From positions 62,001 through 126,000 of the forward strand of contig NZ_VAJM01000005.1 of NCBI RefSeq assembly GCF_005771675.1: a DNA stretch of 64,000 bases, given 5' to 3'. The position numbers and the translations under genes were made by a program. Origin of the DNA: Hymenobacter jeollabukensis. GTDB taxonomy: Bacteria > Bacteroidota > Bacteroidia > Cytophagales > Hymenobacteraceae. Position 1 is the stretch's first letter. The number at the start of each line of letters is the position of its first letter. Shown here piece by piece: positions 33,321 to 42,557 of the stretch. The notes beneath the pieces were generated by a model that made no database searches, was not told where the DNA came from, and saw only the letters and a program-made list of their open reading frames with translations.

Positions 33321-34031
33321 ATGCTACACGACCTGCCCAACCCGCTGGAAAACCTGCCGCTCAAGGCGCTGATTTTCGACATGGATGGCACCCTGATTCA
33401 CAACATGCACTTCCACCGCCGCGCCTGGGTCGACTTTCTGGGCCAGCACGGCATCCGGCTGACGGAGGAAGAATTTGAGCACTACAACCACGGTACGGGC
33501 CTGGAAATCATCCGACGCCTGTTCGGGGCCGAGCTGCCCGCCGCCGACGTGCAGCGCCTGGTGCAGGAAAAAGAGGCGCTGTACCGCCAGCAGTACGGCC
33601 CGCACCTGCGCGCCCTGCCCGGCCTGCGCGAGTTCCTGACGGTGGCCCGCGCCCAGGGCCTGCGCCTGGCCCTGGCCACCGCCGGCGACGCGCCCAACAT
33701 CGATTTCGTGCTCGACGGCCTGCAGCTGCGCCCCTACTTCGACGCCATCATCGGGGCCGAGCAGGTGCAGCGCGGCAAGCCCGACCCGGAAGTATTTCTG
33801 CTGGCCGCCGCCGCGCTGGGCGTGGCCCCGGCGGAGTGCCTGGTGTTCGAGGATTCGATGACCGGCATCGAAGCCGCCCGGCGCGCCGGCATGGCCGCCG
33901 TGGGCCTGGCCACCACCCACCCGGCCGCGGAGCTGCAGGGCCTGGGCCTGGCGCAGATTGCCGCCGACTACACCCACCTGCACCTGCCCGAACGCCGCGC
34001 CGAGGTGCTGCGCTGGCTGCAGCCGCAGTAG
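33321..34031 (+). CDS. HAD-family phosphatase / beta-phosphoglucomutase-like protein
   Basis: A 236-residue soluble HAD hydrolase, subfamily I with an alpha-helical cap. Motif I is DMDGTLIHNMHFH (nucleophile Asp and acid/base Asp), motif II LATAGDAPN, motif III with Lys in RGKPDPEVF, and motif IV EDSMTGIEAARRAG. This pattern is shared by beta-phosphoglucomutases and sugar-phosphate phosphatases, so either activity is possible. It follows SemiSWEET by 55 bases, which favours a sugar-phosphate substrate. Confidence 0.88.
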   Translation: MLHDLPNPLENLPLKALIFDMDGTLIHNMHFHRRAWVDFLGQHGIRLTEEEFEHYNHGTGLEIIRRLFGAELPAADVQRLVQEKEALYRQQYGPHLRALPGLREFLTVARAQGLRLALATAGDAPNIDFVLDGLQLRPYFDAIIGAEQVQRGKPDPEVFLLAAAALGVAPAECLVFEDSMTGIEAARRAGMAAVGLATTHPAAELQGLGLAQIAADYTHLHLPERRAEVLRWLQPQ

Positions 34032-34054
34032 CTACGAAAGCCACGAAGTAGCCC

Positions 34055-34229
34055 GTCATGTCGAATGAAGTCGAGACATCTCGCGTGCTGACGCCTGAAC
34101 GATAACCCCAGACCGTCATTCTGAGCAACGCGAAGAATCTCGCGTGCTGATGTCCGGGTAGTAACTCTCAATAAAGAATTACTACCCGGACATCAGCACG
34201 CGAGATGTCTCGACTGCGCTCGACATGAC
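34055..34229. repeat. Compound inverted repeat between convergent genes
   Basis: A GTCATGTCGA outer arm starts at 34055 and its complement ends at 34229. A further partial unit (GTCATTCTGAGCAACGCGAA) is inserted. The core is a perfect 28-bp hairpin 34137-34164/34179-34206 (start ATCTCGCGTGCTGATGTCCG) with a 14-base loop. Together it fills most of the 233-base gap. Confidence 0.9.
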
Positions 34230-34264
34230 GTTCTTTTTACTTACCCTTTAGCCGCTGGGCCGCG

Positions 34265-35905
34265 TCAGGGCTGGGTCACGGTGATATTCTTGAACGTGGC
34301 CGTGCTGTTGTCGACGAAGATGCCCCAGCTGGTGCCGGGGGCGCGGTAGATGCGCGAGGTGAGGGCTGCCACGTTGTTGAGGTACACCACGACCACCGAG
34401 TTTTCAAACACGATGGTCACGTCGTACTCCACGCCGGGGCTGAGGGCGAAGGGCACGTCGTTGGTAGCCACGGTGGTGCTGGTGAGCAGGCTGCGCCGGG
34501 TGCGGTCGAAGCTGAAGCGCTGCTGGCCGGGCACGAAGCGCAGGCTATACACGTCGTCGTACCCGTCGCAGGCGCCGATGAGGAAGCCGAAGTCCTTGGC
34601 CGCGCTGCTGTACGACACGGTGCAGTGCAGCTTGTAGCGCGCGGGGCTGATAGGCTGGTAGAGCACGTTGGCTACGTCCTTGTCGGCCGGGCTGCTGAGG
34701 GTGTACGACTCGGTGCCGGGCGTGATGTTGGCGACGTTGCCCCACTGGCTGTCCTTGCGCAGCGGCACCGGGCTGGTTTCGGCCTGGGCCTTGAGCGTGT
34801 GCGGGATGGTCACGGCCAGATCCTGGTTGGGCAGCTGGTAGAGCTTGTGCGTCACCAGGTTGCCGCCCCATTGCCAGGCGCCGGCGTCGGTGCTGCCGGC
34901 CAGGCGGTTGGTCCAGCCGAAAATGTACCGGTCGCCGTACTGGTCTACGATGGTTTTGGCCGCGTACATGCCCTGGCCCTCGAAGCGGGCGGCGCCGCTG
35001 GGTGCGCTCCACGGGCCGGTCAACGCGGCGCTTTTGCGGTAGTAGAGGTTTTTGGAGTTGATGTCGGAGAAGAGCAGGTAGTAGGTCGAGCCCTGCTTGA
35101 ACAGCTCCGGCGTTTCGAGCATGAAAAAGTTGTCGGGCCCGCCGTCGTAGAGTACGCCCTGGTAGGTCCAGGTCAGCAGGTTCGACGACGTATACCGGGC
35201 AATGACGCCGCGCCAGGTGCCGCTCACGTTTTTGCGGGCCGCCACAATCATATGGTATGTATTGGCGGCCGAGTCGAAGTACACGAACGGGTCGCGGAAG
35301 TTGTCGTTGTCGTCGAAGCCCTGCCCGGCGGGGGCGTAGATGGTGGCGAAGCCGGTGTTCTTGGTGAAGCTCTGGTTCAGCCCCGAGGCCGTGGCCAGCA
35401 TGATGCCTTCCTTGCGCGTCACGCAGCCGGAGGGGTAATTGGGGTTGTGGCCGGTGTAGAAGGCGTAGTAAGTACTGCCCTTCTGCACGATGTGGCCGGT
35501 GCCTAGGGCGAAGTCCTGCTTGCAGCCGTCGGTGTTGCAGGCCAGTATCTGCCCGCCCGAGAGGCCGGTGTAAGTGGCGAAGTCGTCGGTCTGCAGGCCG
35601 TACCAGGGGTGGCGCTGGTTGGTGGCGTCGTTCCACACGTCCTTGAGGTAGAAGATTTTGTACTTGCCGGTGGTGGCCGTGGCGTCGTAGTAGGGCATCA
35701 CGTCGCCTACCGGGGCCAGGCCGTTGCCGAGCGGATAGAAGCGGTAGTCGGTGCTTTCGGGGCGGGGCGTGCAGGTCAGCGCGTTGCTGCCGCTGGTGGT
35801 GCCGGGGGCCGTGGTGGTTGGCACGGCTTCTTTCTGGCAGCTGCCCAGGCACAGGGCTGCCGCTACGCTGCCGATGAGCGGCAGCGCGGAGTACAAACGG
35901 TTCAT
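34265..35905 (-). CDS. GH32-like lipoprotein, candidate surface fructan hydrolase
   Basis: A 546-residue lipoprotein. The signal sequence ends in the lipobox LGSC (Cys23). A five-bladed glycosidase domain of the GH32/GH43/GH68 type follows: GDVMPYYD (D68 at the place of the nucleophile motif, not the usual NDPN), NFRDPFVYFD (RDP motif) and MLETPELFKQG (acid/base Glu motif). A C-terminal beta-sandwich starts at about residue 370. It is the last gene of the fructan locus on the minus strand. By analogy with the Bacteroides levan locus it may be the surface enzyme that cuts long fructan before SusCD import. The exact substrate is not shown. Confidence 0.82.
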   Translation of the reverse strand: MNRLYSALPLIGSVAAALCLGSCQKEAVPTTTAPGTTSGSNALTCTPRPESTDYRFYPLGNGLAPVGDVMPYYDATATTGKYKIFYLKDVWNDATNQRHPWYGLQTDDFATYTGLSGGQILACNTDGCKQDFALGTGHIVQKGSTYYAFYTGHNPNYPSGCVTRKEGIMLATASGLNQSFTKNTGFATIYAPAGQGFDDNDNFRDPFVYFDSAANTYHMIVAARKNVSGTWRGVIARYTSSNLLTWTYQGVLYDGGPDNFFMLETPELFKQGSTYYLLFSDINSKNLYYRKSAALTGPWSAPSGAARFEGQGMYAAKTIVDQYGDRYIFGWTNRLAGSTDAGAWQWGGNLVTHKLYQLPNQDLAVTIPHTLKAQAETSPVPLRKDSQWGNVANITPGTESYTLSSPADKDVANVLYQPISPARYKLHCTVSYSSAAKDFGFLIGACDGYDDVYSLRFVPGQQRFSFDRTRRSLLTSTTVATNDVPFALSPGVEYDVTIVFENSVVVVYLNNVAALTSRIYRAPGTSWGIFVDNSTATFKNITVTQP

Positions 35906-35927
35906 AAGGAGTTGGTTGGGAATGGCA

Positions 35928-35983
35928 AAGCCCCACCGCCGCGCTTCCGGCTCAGGAAGCGGAAATCAGCAGCCGTGGGGCTT
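35928..35983. other. Nested hairpins upstream of the GH32-like lipoprotein gene
   Basis: Outer stem AAGCCCCAC/GTGGGGCTT (35928-35936 and 35975-35983) encloses CGCTTCC/GGAAGCG. It lies in the leader of the lipoprotein gene, 23 bases before its start. It could be a terminator for the upstream GH32 gene or an mRNA structure; the T run is short. Confidence 0.4.
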
Positions 35984-36127
35984 CGGGGGTAAGCAGGGGA
36001 AGGGCCAGCCGGCGAGACGCCTAATTGCGTCTTGCCATCCGCGCCGTGCAGGCGTCAATCGTTAGCTGCGCTGACCTACGGTTCAACGACAAGCCGCAAG
36101 GGTGAGGCTCTACATCGTCGGCCGCAG

Positions 36128-37660
36128 CTAGTTCGCGTCGGGGGCCAGCTTGGCGTAGTCGAACTCGCTGATAACGAGGCCGGCGGTGGAGCGGAGCTTG
36201 AGCGTGGTGTAGGGCGCCGAGGGAAAGAACAACTCGGTCATGGTGGTCAGGCCGCCGTCGGCAAACAGCTCCACGGAAGTAGCATCGAACAGGAGCGTGA
36301 GGTCGGCAGCGGCGGCGGTGGCGCGGCGCGGCGCGGGGTGGCGGCCGGCGAAGTCCTTGCTGAAGCCGCTGGGGCCGGCTTTCGAGCGGTCCACGAAGTA
36401 CTGGTTGGCTTTCTTATCGTAGCCGATGACCAGCTCTTCGCCCTGCTGGTTGCCGAGCACCAGGGTGAAATCGGTGAGCTGGGTGGTGCTCAGCTCCAGG
36501 CGCATTTTGTCGCTGAGCGGCTGGGGCAGGCGCGTGGTCAGGTCCAGCTCGGTCTTGACGGGCAGGCCGGTGAGGTGCACGGCGCCGGGCTGCATCAGCT
36601 GGCCCACTTCCAGCGCCGGCTGAGAGGTGAGGTAGATGTCGTTGCCGACGCGTTTCAGCGCCAGCTCACGGGGCACCGTCATGGCGTTGCGCCAGGGCGA
36701 GGTGGGCACCTGGTTGGCGTACTGCCAGTTGCTCATCCAGCCCAGGAAGAGGCGCCGGCCGTTGGGGGCGTTGTTCCAGGTCACGCCGGCGTAGTTGTCC
36801 TTGCCGTAGTCCACCCACTTGGTGGGCGGGGTGGCCTGGTCGGGCGTGAATTTCTTGCCGTCGAACTGCCCAAGGAAGTACTGCGTAGCCGAGCCGCCGT
36901 TGGGCCCGCCGGGGTTGATGCTCACCAGCAGCACCCACTTGGTTTTGCCGTCTACGGTCAGCGGAAATAAATCGGGGCACTCCCACACGCCGCCGTGGGC
37001 GCCCAGCTTGGCCCCGAACTCGCTTTCCTTGGTCCACTTCTTCAGGTTGGGCGAGGAAAAGAACGTGATGCGGTCCTTGGTGGCCAGGGTCATGATCCAC
37101 TTCTTGGCCGCGGCATTCCAGCTCACTTTCGGGTCGCGGAAGTCCTGAATGCCGGGGTTGGGCAGCACCGGGTTGCCGGCGTACTTGGTCCAGGTCTGGC
37201 CGCCGTCGAGGCTGTAGGCCAGGCTCTGGTACTGGTGCTTGTTGGTTTTTTTCTTTTCCTCCGGGTCGTTGTGGTGGGTGAAGATGGCCACCAGGGCATT
37301 CTTGCCGAAGCCCGCGGTGTTGTCCTTGTCCACCACGGCCGAGCCGGAGAAAATCCAGCCCAGCTTATCCGGATACAGGGCAATGGGCTGATCCTGCCAA
37401 TGCACGAGGTCGGTGCTGGTGGCGTGGCCCCAGTGCATCGGCCCCCACACCATGGCGTCGGGGTAGTGCTGGAAAAACAGGTGGTAGGTGCCATTCACGT
37501 ACACCATGCCGTTGGGGTCGTTCATCCACATCTTGGCCGGCGAGAAGTGGTAGCTCGGCCGGTACTGCGGCGTGGCGGGCGGAATGGGGGCAGCCGGGGT
37601 CTGGGCCTGGCTGGTAGCGGCGGCCGTCAGCAGGGAAAGGGCCAGCAGAAGTCGTTTCAT
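36128..37660 (-). CDS. Glycoside hydrolase family 32 (exo-fructanase, levanase/inulinase type)
   Basis: A 510-residue exported enzyme releasing fructose from fructans or sucrose. The signal peptide spans about residues 1-20. The GH32 motifs are complete: WMNDPNG with nucleophile D48, FRDPK with D176 (transition-state stabiliser), and WECPDLF with acid/base E227. The C-terminal beta-sandwich begins near residue 350 and ends VISEFDYAKLAP. It lies between a fructokinase gene and the GH32-like lipoprotein gene on one strand. It is probably periplasmic, acting on SusCD-imported oligosaccharides. Confidence 0.95.
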   Translation of the reverse strand: MKRLLLALSLLTAAATSQAQTPAAPIPPATPQYRPSYHFSPAKMWMNDPNGMVYVNGTYHLFFQHYPDAMVWGPMHWGHATSTDLVHWQDQPIALYPDKLGWIFSGSAVVDKDNTAGFGKNALVAIFTHHNDPEEKKKTNKHQYQSLAYSLDGGQTWTKYAGNPVLPNPGIQDFRDPKVSWNAAAKKWIMTLATKDRITFFSSPNLKKWTKESEFGAKLGAHGGVWECPDLFPLTVDGKTKWVLLVSINPGGPNGGSATQYFLGQFDGKKFTPDQATPPTKWVDYGKDNYAGVTWNNAPNGRRLFLGWMSNWQYANQVPTSPWRNAMTVPRELALKRVGNDIYLTSQPALEVGQLMQPGAVHLTGLPVKTELDLTTRLPQPLSDKMRLELSTTQLTDFTLVLGNQQGEELVIGYDKKANQYFVDRSKAGPSGFSKDFAGRHPAPRRATAAAADLTLLFDATSVELFADGGLTTMTELFFPSAPYTTLKLRSTAGLVISEFDYAKLAPDAN

Positions 37661-37701
37661 GGGGTGGGAAAGAATCGAAGGAAACAGGAGCGGAAGAGGC
37701 C

Positions 37702-37811
37702 GTCATGTCGAGCGAAGTCGAGACATCTCGCGTGCTGATGCCGGATAGTAACCTTTGTTCAACGAGGAAATTACTACACGAGCGAGATGTCTCGACTTCG
37801 CTCGACATGAC
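37702..37811. repeat. Intercistronic inverted repeat, GTCATGTCGAG family (fructokinase-GH32)
   Basis: Perfect 30-bp arms 37702-37731 and 37782-37811 (start GTCATGTCGAGCGAAGTCGA). The loop holds GGATAGTAAC and TTACTA. It lies between the fructokinase stop and the GH32 start. Confidence 0.9.
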
Positions 37812-37823
37812 GTACCAGAAGGA

Positions 37824-38735
37824 TTAAAGAATAGCCTGTTCGGCCAGCAGCTCGCGCACCTCGGCCTCCGTGAAAGCCGGCGTGGCGCCGTAGTGGGTGG
37901 CCACCAGCGCGCCGGTGGCGCAGGCAAAGCGCAGACACTCGCCCGGCTCCTGCCCGGCCAGCCAGCCTTTCAGCAGCGCGGCCAGAAAGGAGTCGCCGCT
38001 GCCGATGGTGTCCTTCACCTCCACGCGCACGCCGGGGGCGCGGTAGAGGCGGCCCCGGGTCCAGAGCAGGGCCCCGTCGGCGCCGCAGGTGACGCACACG
38101 GCCTGCAGGTCGAAGCGCGTGGCCAGCCACTGCATGGCGGCGGGGCGGTCGGCCGCGGCGCCGGATTCCTGCCCGAACCAGCCCATGATTTCGGCCAGCT
38201 CGTGGTGGTTCATCTTCACCAGGTCGGCCTTCTGCAGCAGGTACTTCACCACTTCCTTGGTGTAGTGCGGCGGGCGCATATTGACGTCGAACACGTTGAA
38301 GCGCGCGTGCTCGATGAGCCGGTACAGCGTTTCGCGGGTGGCGGCGCTGCGGGCCGAGAGGCTGCCGAACACGAACATATCGGCCTGCTCCACCAGCGCG
38401 TCGAGCCGGGCTTCGTGCTGAATGTAGTCCCAGGCCACCGGCTGCACGATTTTGTAGGTCACTTCCTGCGCGTCGTCCACGTTGGCCTTCACCACGCCGG
38501 TGAGGTGGGTGCGGCCGAGCTGCACGTAATCGGTGCTCAGCCCTTTCGAGGCCACAAAATCGAGCAGCTCGGTGCCCAGGTCGTCGTCGCCGACGCGGCT
38601 GATAAGCTGGGTGGGCACGCCGAGCTGGTGCAGGTGCACGGCCACGTTGAAGGGCGCGCCGCCGGGCTGCTTGCCCGAGGGCAGCACGTCCCAGAGAATT
38701 TCGCCGAAGCAGACAACTTGGGTGGGATTAATCAT
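37824..38735 (-). CDS. PfkB-family sugar kinase, probable fructokinase
   Basis: A 303-residue cytoplasmic kinase. N-terminal VCFGEILWDVLPSGKQPGGAP with the sugar-binding GG, central VFDVNMRPPHY, and the C-terminal anion-hole/catalytic motif DTIGSGDSFLAALL with the base Asp. This matches bacterial fructokinases of the PfkB family, and the position beside fructan hydrolases supports fructose as substrate. The start is the ATG at 38735. An in-frame ATG at 38777 would add 14 residues encoded by the repeat 38754-38863 and is rejected. Confidence 0.92.
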   Translation of the reverse strand: MINPTQVVCFGEILWDVLPSGKQPGGAPFNVAVHLHQLGVPTQLISRVGDDDLGTELLDFVASKGLSTDYVQLGRTHLTGVVKANVDDAQEVTYKIVQPVAWDYIQHEARLDALVEQADMFVFGSLSARSAATRETLYRLIEHARFNVFDVNMRPPHYTKEVVKYLLQKADLVKMNHHELAEIMGWFGQESGAAADRPAAMQWLATRFDLQAVCVTCGADGALLWTRGRLYRAPGVRVEVKDTIGSGDSFLAALLKGWLAGQEPGECLRFACATGALVATHYGATPAFTEAEVRELLAEQAIL

Positions 38736-38753
38736 GGGATGTTGATTTAGAAC

Positions 38754-38863
38754 GTCATGTCGAGCTTGTCGAGACATCTCGCGTGCTGATGCCGGATAGT
38801 AACATCATCGTTCAACGAGAAAATTACTATCGAGCGAGATGTCTCGGCTTCGCTCGACATGAC
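38754..38863. repeat. Intercistronic inverted repeat, GTCATGTCGAG family (transporter-fructokinase)
   Basis: The left arm starts GTCATGTCGAGCTTGTCGA at 38754 and the right arm ends GCTCGACATGAC at 38863, with a few mismatches. The loop again has GGATAGTAAC and TTACTAT. Closely related to the copy at 37702-37811. Confidence 0.88.
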
Positions 38864-38882
38864 GTTCTTTTTACGTTCTGGA

Positions 38883-40217
38883 CTAGTGCAACACCAGCGT
38901 CTTTTCCAGCTGTTCCAGCGAGGTGCCCTTGGTTTCGGGCATCAGGCGCCACACGAAGAGCAGCTGCAGCACCATCATGGCGCAGAAAAAGGCGAAGGTA
39001 TTACCGCCGCCGAGCCGCTCGGCCAGGGGCGGGAAAGCAAAGGCAATGACGGCCGCCATGACCCAGTGGGTGCTCGAGCCCAGGGCCTGGCCTTTGGCGC
39101 GCACCCCGTTGGGGAAGATTTCGGAGATGAACACCCAGATGACGGCGCCCTGCGAGAAGGCGAAGAAAGCAATGTAGACGAACAACAGCCCCGGCACCAG
39201 CATGCCGCCGAAAGCCGTGAAGTTTTCTGAGTAGAACGCCCAGGCCACCAGCGCCAGCGTGGCAATCAGCCCGAACGAGCCGATGAGCATGAGCTTGCGG
39301 CGGCCAAACTGGTCGATAACCTGGCGGGCCAGCAGGGTGAAGACGAAGTTGACCAGCCCCAGCCCGGCCGAGGAGAGCAGGGCCGAGCTTTTGCCCAGGC
39401 CAGTCATTTCGAAGATGCGCGGGGCGTAGTAGATGATGGCGTTGATGCCCGAAACCTGGTTGAACAGGGCGAAAAGCACCGCCAGCATCACCGGCGTGCG
39501 GTACTGCGCGGCCAGCAAGGAGGCGCCGCCGGCCGCAGCGTCCGCGGCGTTGGTGGTCAGAATATCGGTGGTGAGCTGGTCGGCGGTGCTGGCATCCACG
39601 CGGCGTAGCACGGCGCGGCCTTCCTCCACCCGGCCCTGCCCGATCAGCCAGCGCGGGCTTTCGGGCACGCGGAACAGCAAGAGGAAAAACGCCAGCGCCG
39701 GCGCGGCCTGCACGCCCAGCATCCAGCGCCAGTCGTTTTCGCCCAGGCCGGTGAGTAGGTAATTGCTCAGGTACGCGGCCAGGATGCCGAACACAATGTT
39801 GAACTGGAACATGGCGACCATCTGCCCGCGCTTGGCGGCCGGGGCCACCTCCGAAATGTAGAGCGGGGCCGTCACCGACGAGGCGCCCACGCCCAGCCCG
39901 CCCAGGAAGCGGAACAGCATGAAAGCGTACCAGTTCGAGGTCAGCGCCGCGCCCAGGGCCGACACGAGGTAGAGCACCGCAATCCAGACCAGCGTCTGCC
40001 GCCGCCCCAGCCGGTCCGACGGGATGCCGCCGAAGATGGCCCCGAACACCGTGCCGATCAGCGCCACGGCAATGGTGAAGCCGTGCTCGACGGAGCTAAG
40101 CCCCCAGAGCTGCTGAATGGCCTTTTCGGCCCCGGAAATGACGGCCGTATCGAAGCCGAACAGGAAGCCCCCAAGCGCCACGACCAGGGACCAGAAAAAA
40201 ACGTTGCTGTTGTTCAC
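38883..40217 (-). CDS. MFS sugar porter (sugar:H+ symporter type)
   Basis: A 444-residue inner-membrane transporter with 12 predicted helices. Sugar-porter signatures are GGFLFGFDTAVISGA near the N-terminus, SDRLGRRQTL, RFLGGLGVGASSV, PESPRWL and QVSGINAIIYYAPRIF, and a closing PETKG near the end. In the fructan locus it probably brings fructose released in the periplasm into the cell. The start is a GTG at 40217. It lies between susD and the fructokinase gene on the same strand. Confidence 0.95.
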   Translation of the reverse strand: MNNSNVFFWSLVVALGGFLFGFDTAVISGAEKAIQQLWGLSSVEHGFTIAVALIGTVFGAIFGGIPSDRLGRRQTLVWIAVLYLVSALGAALTSNWYAFMLFRFLGGLGVGASSVTAPLYISEVAPAAKRGQMVAMFQFNIVFGILAAYLSNYLLTGLGENDWRWMLGVQAAPALAFFLLLFRVPESPRWLIGQGRVEEGRAVLRRVDASTADQLTTDILTTNAADAAAGGASLLAAQYRTPVMLAVLFALFNQVSGINAIIYYAPRIFEMTGLGKSSALLSSAGLGLVNFVFTLLARQVIDQFGRRKLMLIGSFGLIATLALVAWAFYSENFTAFGGMLVPGLLFVYIAFFAFSQGAVIWVFISEIFPNGVRAKGQALGSSTHWVMAAVIAFAFPPLAERLGGGNTFAFFCAMMVLQLLFVWRLMPETKGTSLEQLEKTLVLH

Positions 40218-40458
40218 GGCGGAAAGGGTTGTAGAAGCGCCCGCGGGGAAAAGCAGCGGCTTCCGGATGGGTGGTTATGGATTGTATTCGAGGGCGTTAT
40301 CGAAAAGAAAATGGCCGTGCCAGGCGCGCCGGGGCATCCATGTGCCGCCGCCGTCAAGCCCGTTCACTCATCAGGCTCCCTATCCCCAGGAGCGGCGGCG
40401 GATGCTGGCTCGCGCCATTCCCACAACCCGGCGCCCCCGGCACGGCTTTTTCTCAGGT

Positions 40459-40571
40459 GGTGAGATGGTGAGGTGGTGAGATTGTGAGTTTTGAGGTTCT
40501 AGCCGCGCAGGTCTGCGCATTTCGCACCGCACGCACATCAACTCACCATCTCACTATTTCACCATCTCGCC
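40459..40571. repeat. Intercistronic inverted repeat, GGTGAGATGGTG family (susD-transporter)
   Basis: 32-base arms 40459-40490 and 40540-40571 built from GGTGAG/ATGGTGAG units, about five mismatches. It ends three bases before the susD stop. The 356-base gap 40218-40573 holds this repeat and otherwise no gene or clear promoter. Confidence 0.8.
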
Positions 40572-40573
40572 GC

Positions 40574-42301
40574 TTACCAACCCGGGTTCTGCTGGTAGAG
40601 GCCTTTGCTGAAGTTGATTTGGTTGAGCGGGATGGGCAGGTACTCGTCGCGGCCGCGGGTGAAATTGGCGTTCTGCAGGTACGAGCGGCGGGTTTTCTCC
40701 ACCCGGAAGTACTCGTTCAGGTAGTCGGCGGCAATGCCCCAGCGCACCAAATCGAAGAAGCGCGAGCCTTCCATGGCAAACTCCAGGCGCCGCTCCCAGC
40801 GCAGGGCTTCGCGGGCGTACTGCTGCGTCCAGACGCCGGCCGGGTACTGGCCGATGCGGTAGTTCGAGGTGGCCTGGCCGTTGCTCTGCTTGAGCAGGCT
40901 GGTGCTGCTTTGGGCCCGCTGCCGGATCTGGTTGATGATGGGCAGGGCCTCGGCCGGGCGGCCCAGCTCGATGAGGGCCTCAGCCTTCCACAGCAGCACG
41001 TCGGCGTAGCGGATGACGGCCCAGTTCTTAGTGCTGCTCATGAAGGGCGGCAGCTTCTGGAAGGCAGGGTCGTTGGGCCCCACCAGCTCTTTCTGCGACA
41101 TAAACTGCCCGTACACGTCGGGCACGCGCACCCAGGCCCGTTGGAACACGAACGAGGGGTCGTACTTCCAGGGGTGGGTCGGAATGGCCACGGTGTGGTC
41201 GAGGCGCGGGTCCACGGTGTTGGTCTGGAAGTCGGCCGGGGCCGTCAGGCTGCTGGTGTTGAAGGTGGTGAACAGCGGCAGACCCTGCGCGTCGGTCTTG
41301 AAGGCGTTGACCAGGTTTTGGCTGGGCTGGTGGAAGCTGCAGCAGCCGAATTCCGAGTTCATCGGGTAGTTCAGCTTGTTGCCCTGGTTGATGCGCCCGC
41401 GCGGCGTGCCGTCGTCCTTGCTGAACTGGATGGCAAACACCGACTCCGAGCCGTTGTCGAAGGCCGACATGAAGTTGTTGCCGAAATCGGTGTACAAGGA
41501 GTGCTTGCCCGCGCCGATGATTTCGTTGGTGAGGCGCAGCACCTCCTGCAGCTTAGCCTGGTCGACGCTGGTTACCTGGTGGTTGGTTTCGTTCTGCACG
41601 TAGGCCTGAAACAGCCGCACCTTGGCCAGGTAGGCCTTGGCCGCCACCTGGCTGGCCCGGCCCACCTCGCCCTGCGTCGCCGGCAGGTTCGCGGCCCCGA
41701 ACTGGAAGTCGTCGGCAATCTTGTCCCACAGCGCCTGGCTGGTCAGCGCCACGTTCGACACCTGGTCGTACTGGTCCACCGGCACGTTCTCGTCGAGGTA
41801 GGGCACGCGGTCGAACAGCTCCTTGAGGATGAAGTAGAAGTGCCCGCGCAGGAAGCGCGCCTCGGCAATGCGCACGTTGCGGTTGGGCATCTGCGCGTCG
41901 GTCACGGCCCCCAGGCGGCGCAGCGCGTCGTTGGCCCGGCCGATGCCCACGTAGAGGCGGAACCACACCTCGTCGGTGTTGCCCACGTCGGTGCGGTTGT
42001 AGGTGAAGGTTTCGTAGAAGTGGAAGCCTTCGATGTCGCCGATGCCGCCGCCGCCCTTGTAGGCGTCGCCGGAGCGCAGGTTGCCGTAGGGCCACAGCGA
42101 GGTGTAGGGAACGGTGAAGCCGTCGTTGGCCAGGGCCGAGTACGCAGCAATAACCTGCTTGTCGGCGTTTTCGGGGGTGTTCAGCTGCTCGTCGCTGAGC
42201 GCGCCGCGCGGCGGCACGTCCAGAAAGTCCTTGTCATTGCAGCCGGTGGTGCCGAAAGCCAGCAGGGCCGCGGCGAAGGTGAGTACGTGTATGGATTTCA
42301 T
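40574..42301 (-). CDS. SusD/RagB-family glycan-binding lipoprotein
   Basis: A 575-residue outer-membrane lipoprotein that captures oligosaccharides and closes over its SusC partner. Signal sequence with lipobox GTTGC (Cys21). N-terminal SusD-like region DKDFLDVPPRGALSDEQL, tetratricopeptide-like helices through ARFLRGHFYFILKELFDRVPY, and the C-terminal RagB domain with LRWERRLEFAMEGSRFFDLVRWG and YLPIPLNQINFSKGL. The ATG at 42301 is preferred over one 14 codons upstream because it begins the signal peptide directly. The susC gene is 256 bases upstream; an inverted repeat lies in between. Confidence 0.95.
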   Translation of the reverse strand: MKSIHVLTFAAALLAFGTTGCNDKDFLDVPPRGALSDEQLNTPENADKQVIAAYSALANDGFTVPYTSLWPYGNLRSGDAYKGGGGIGDIEGFHFYETFTYNRTDVGNTDEVWFRLYVGIGRANDALRRLGAVTDAQMPNRNVRIAEARFLRGHFYFILKELFDRVPYLDENVPVDQYDQVSNVALTSQALWDKIADDFQFGAANLPATQGEVGRASQVAAKAYLAKVRLFQAYVQNETNHQVTSVDQAKLQEVLRLTNEIIGAGKHSLYTDFGNNFMSAFDNGSESVFAIQFSKDDGTPRGRINQGNKLNYPMNSEFGCCSFHQPSQNLVNAFKTDAQGLPLFTTFNTSSLTAPADFQTNTVDPRLDHTVAIPTHPWKYDPSFVFQRAWVRVPDVYGQFMSQKELVGPNDPAFQKLPPFMSSTKNWAVIRYADVLLWKAEALIELGRPAEALPIINQIRQRAQSSTSLLKQSNGQATSNYRIGQYPAGVWTQQYAREALRWERRLEFAMEGSRFFDLVRWGIAADYLNEYFRVEKTRRSYLQNANFTRGRDEYLPIPLNQINFSKGLYQQNPGW

Positions 42302-42353
42302 CGTGGGAAGCAGGGTTGGGGAGAGTGAGGGTTGGGCGTCCAATCGTCAGGCC

Positions 42354-42512
42354 GTCATGCTGAGCGCAGTCGAAGCATCTCTACCGCTTCGTTGGCTCGG
42401 TTCAGGCCGTCATGTCGAGCGTAGTCGAGACATCTCGCTGGATAGTATCTTTCTCGTTGAGGTTACTATCAGCCATCAGCACGCGAGATTCCTCGACTTC
42501 GCTCGGAATGAC
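42354..42512. repeat. Compound inverted repeat between susC and susD
   Basis: Two left-type units in a row, GTCATGCTGAGCGCAGTCGA at 42354 and GTCATGTCGAGCGTAGTCGA near 42410, then GGATAGTA...TACTATC, and one right-type arm ending GCTCGGAATGAC at 42512. Same family as the elements at 37702 and 38754. Confidence 0.85.
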
Positions 42513-42557
42513 GTTCTGGTGTGTTCGTCCTTTTCCGGTCGTTCTTTTTTTGCCGTT

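Noticed and set aside
38736-38777. Fructokinase start at 38777
   Set aside because: The 14 extra residues are encoded by the interspersed repeat; the ATG at 38735 begins the conserved kinase N-terminus.
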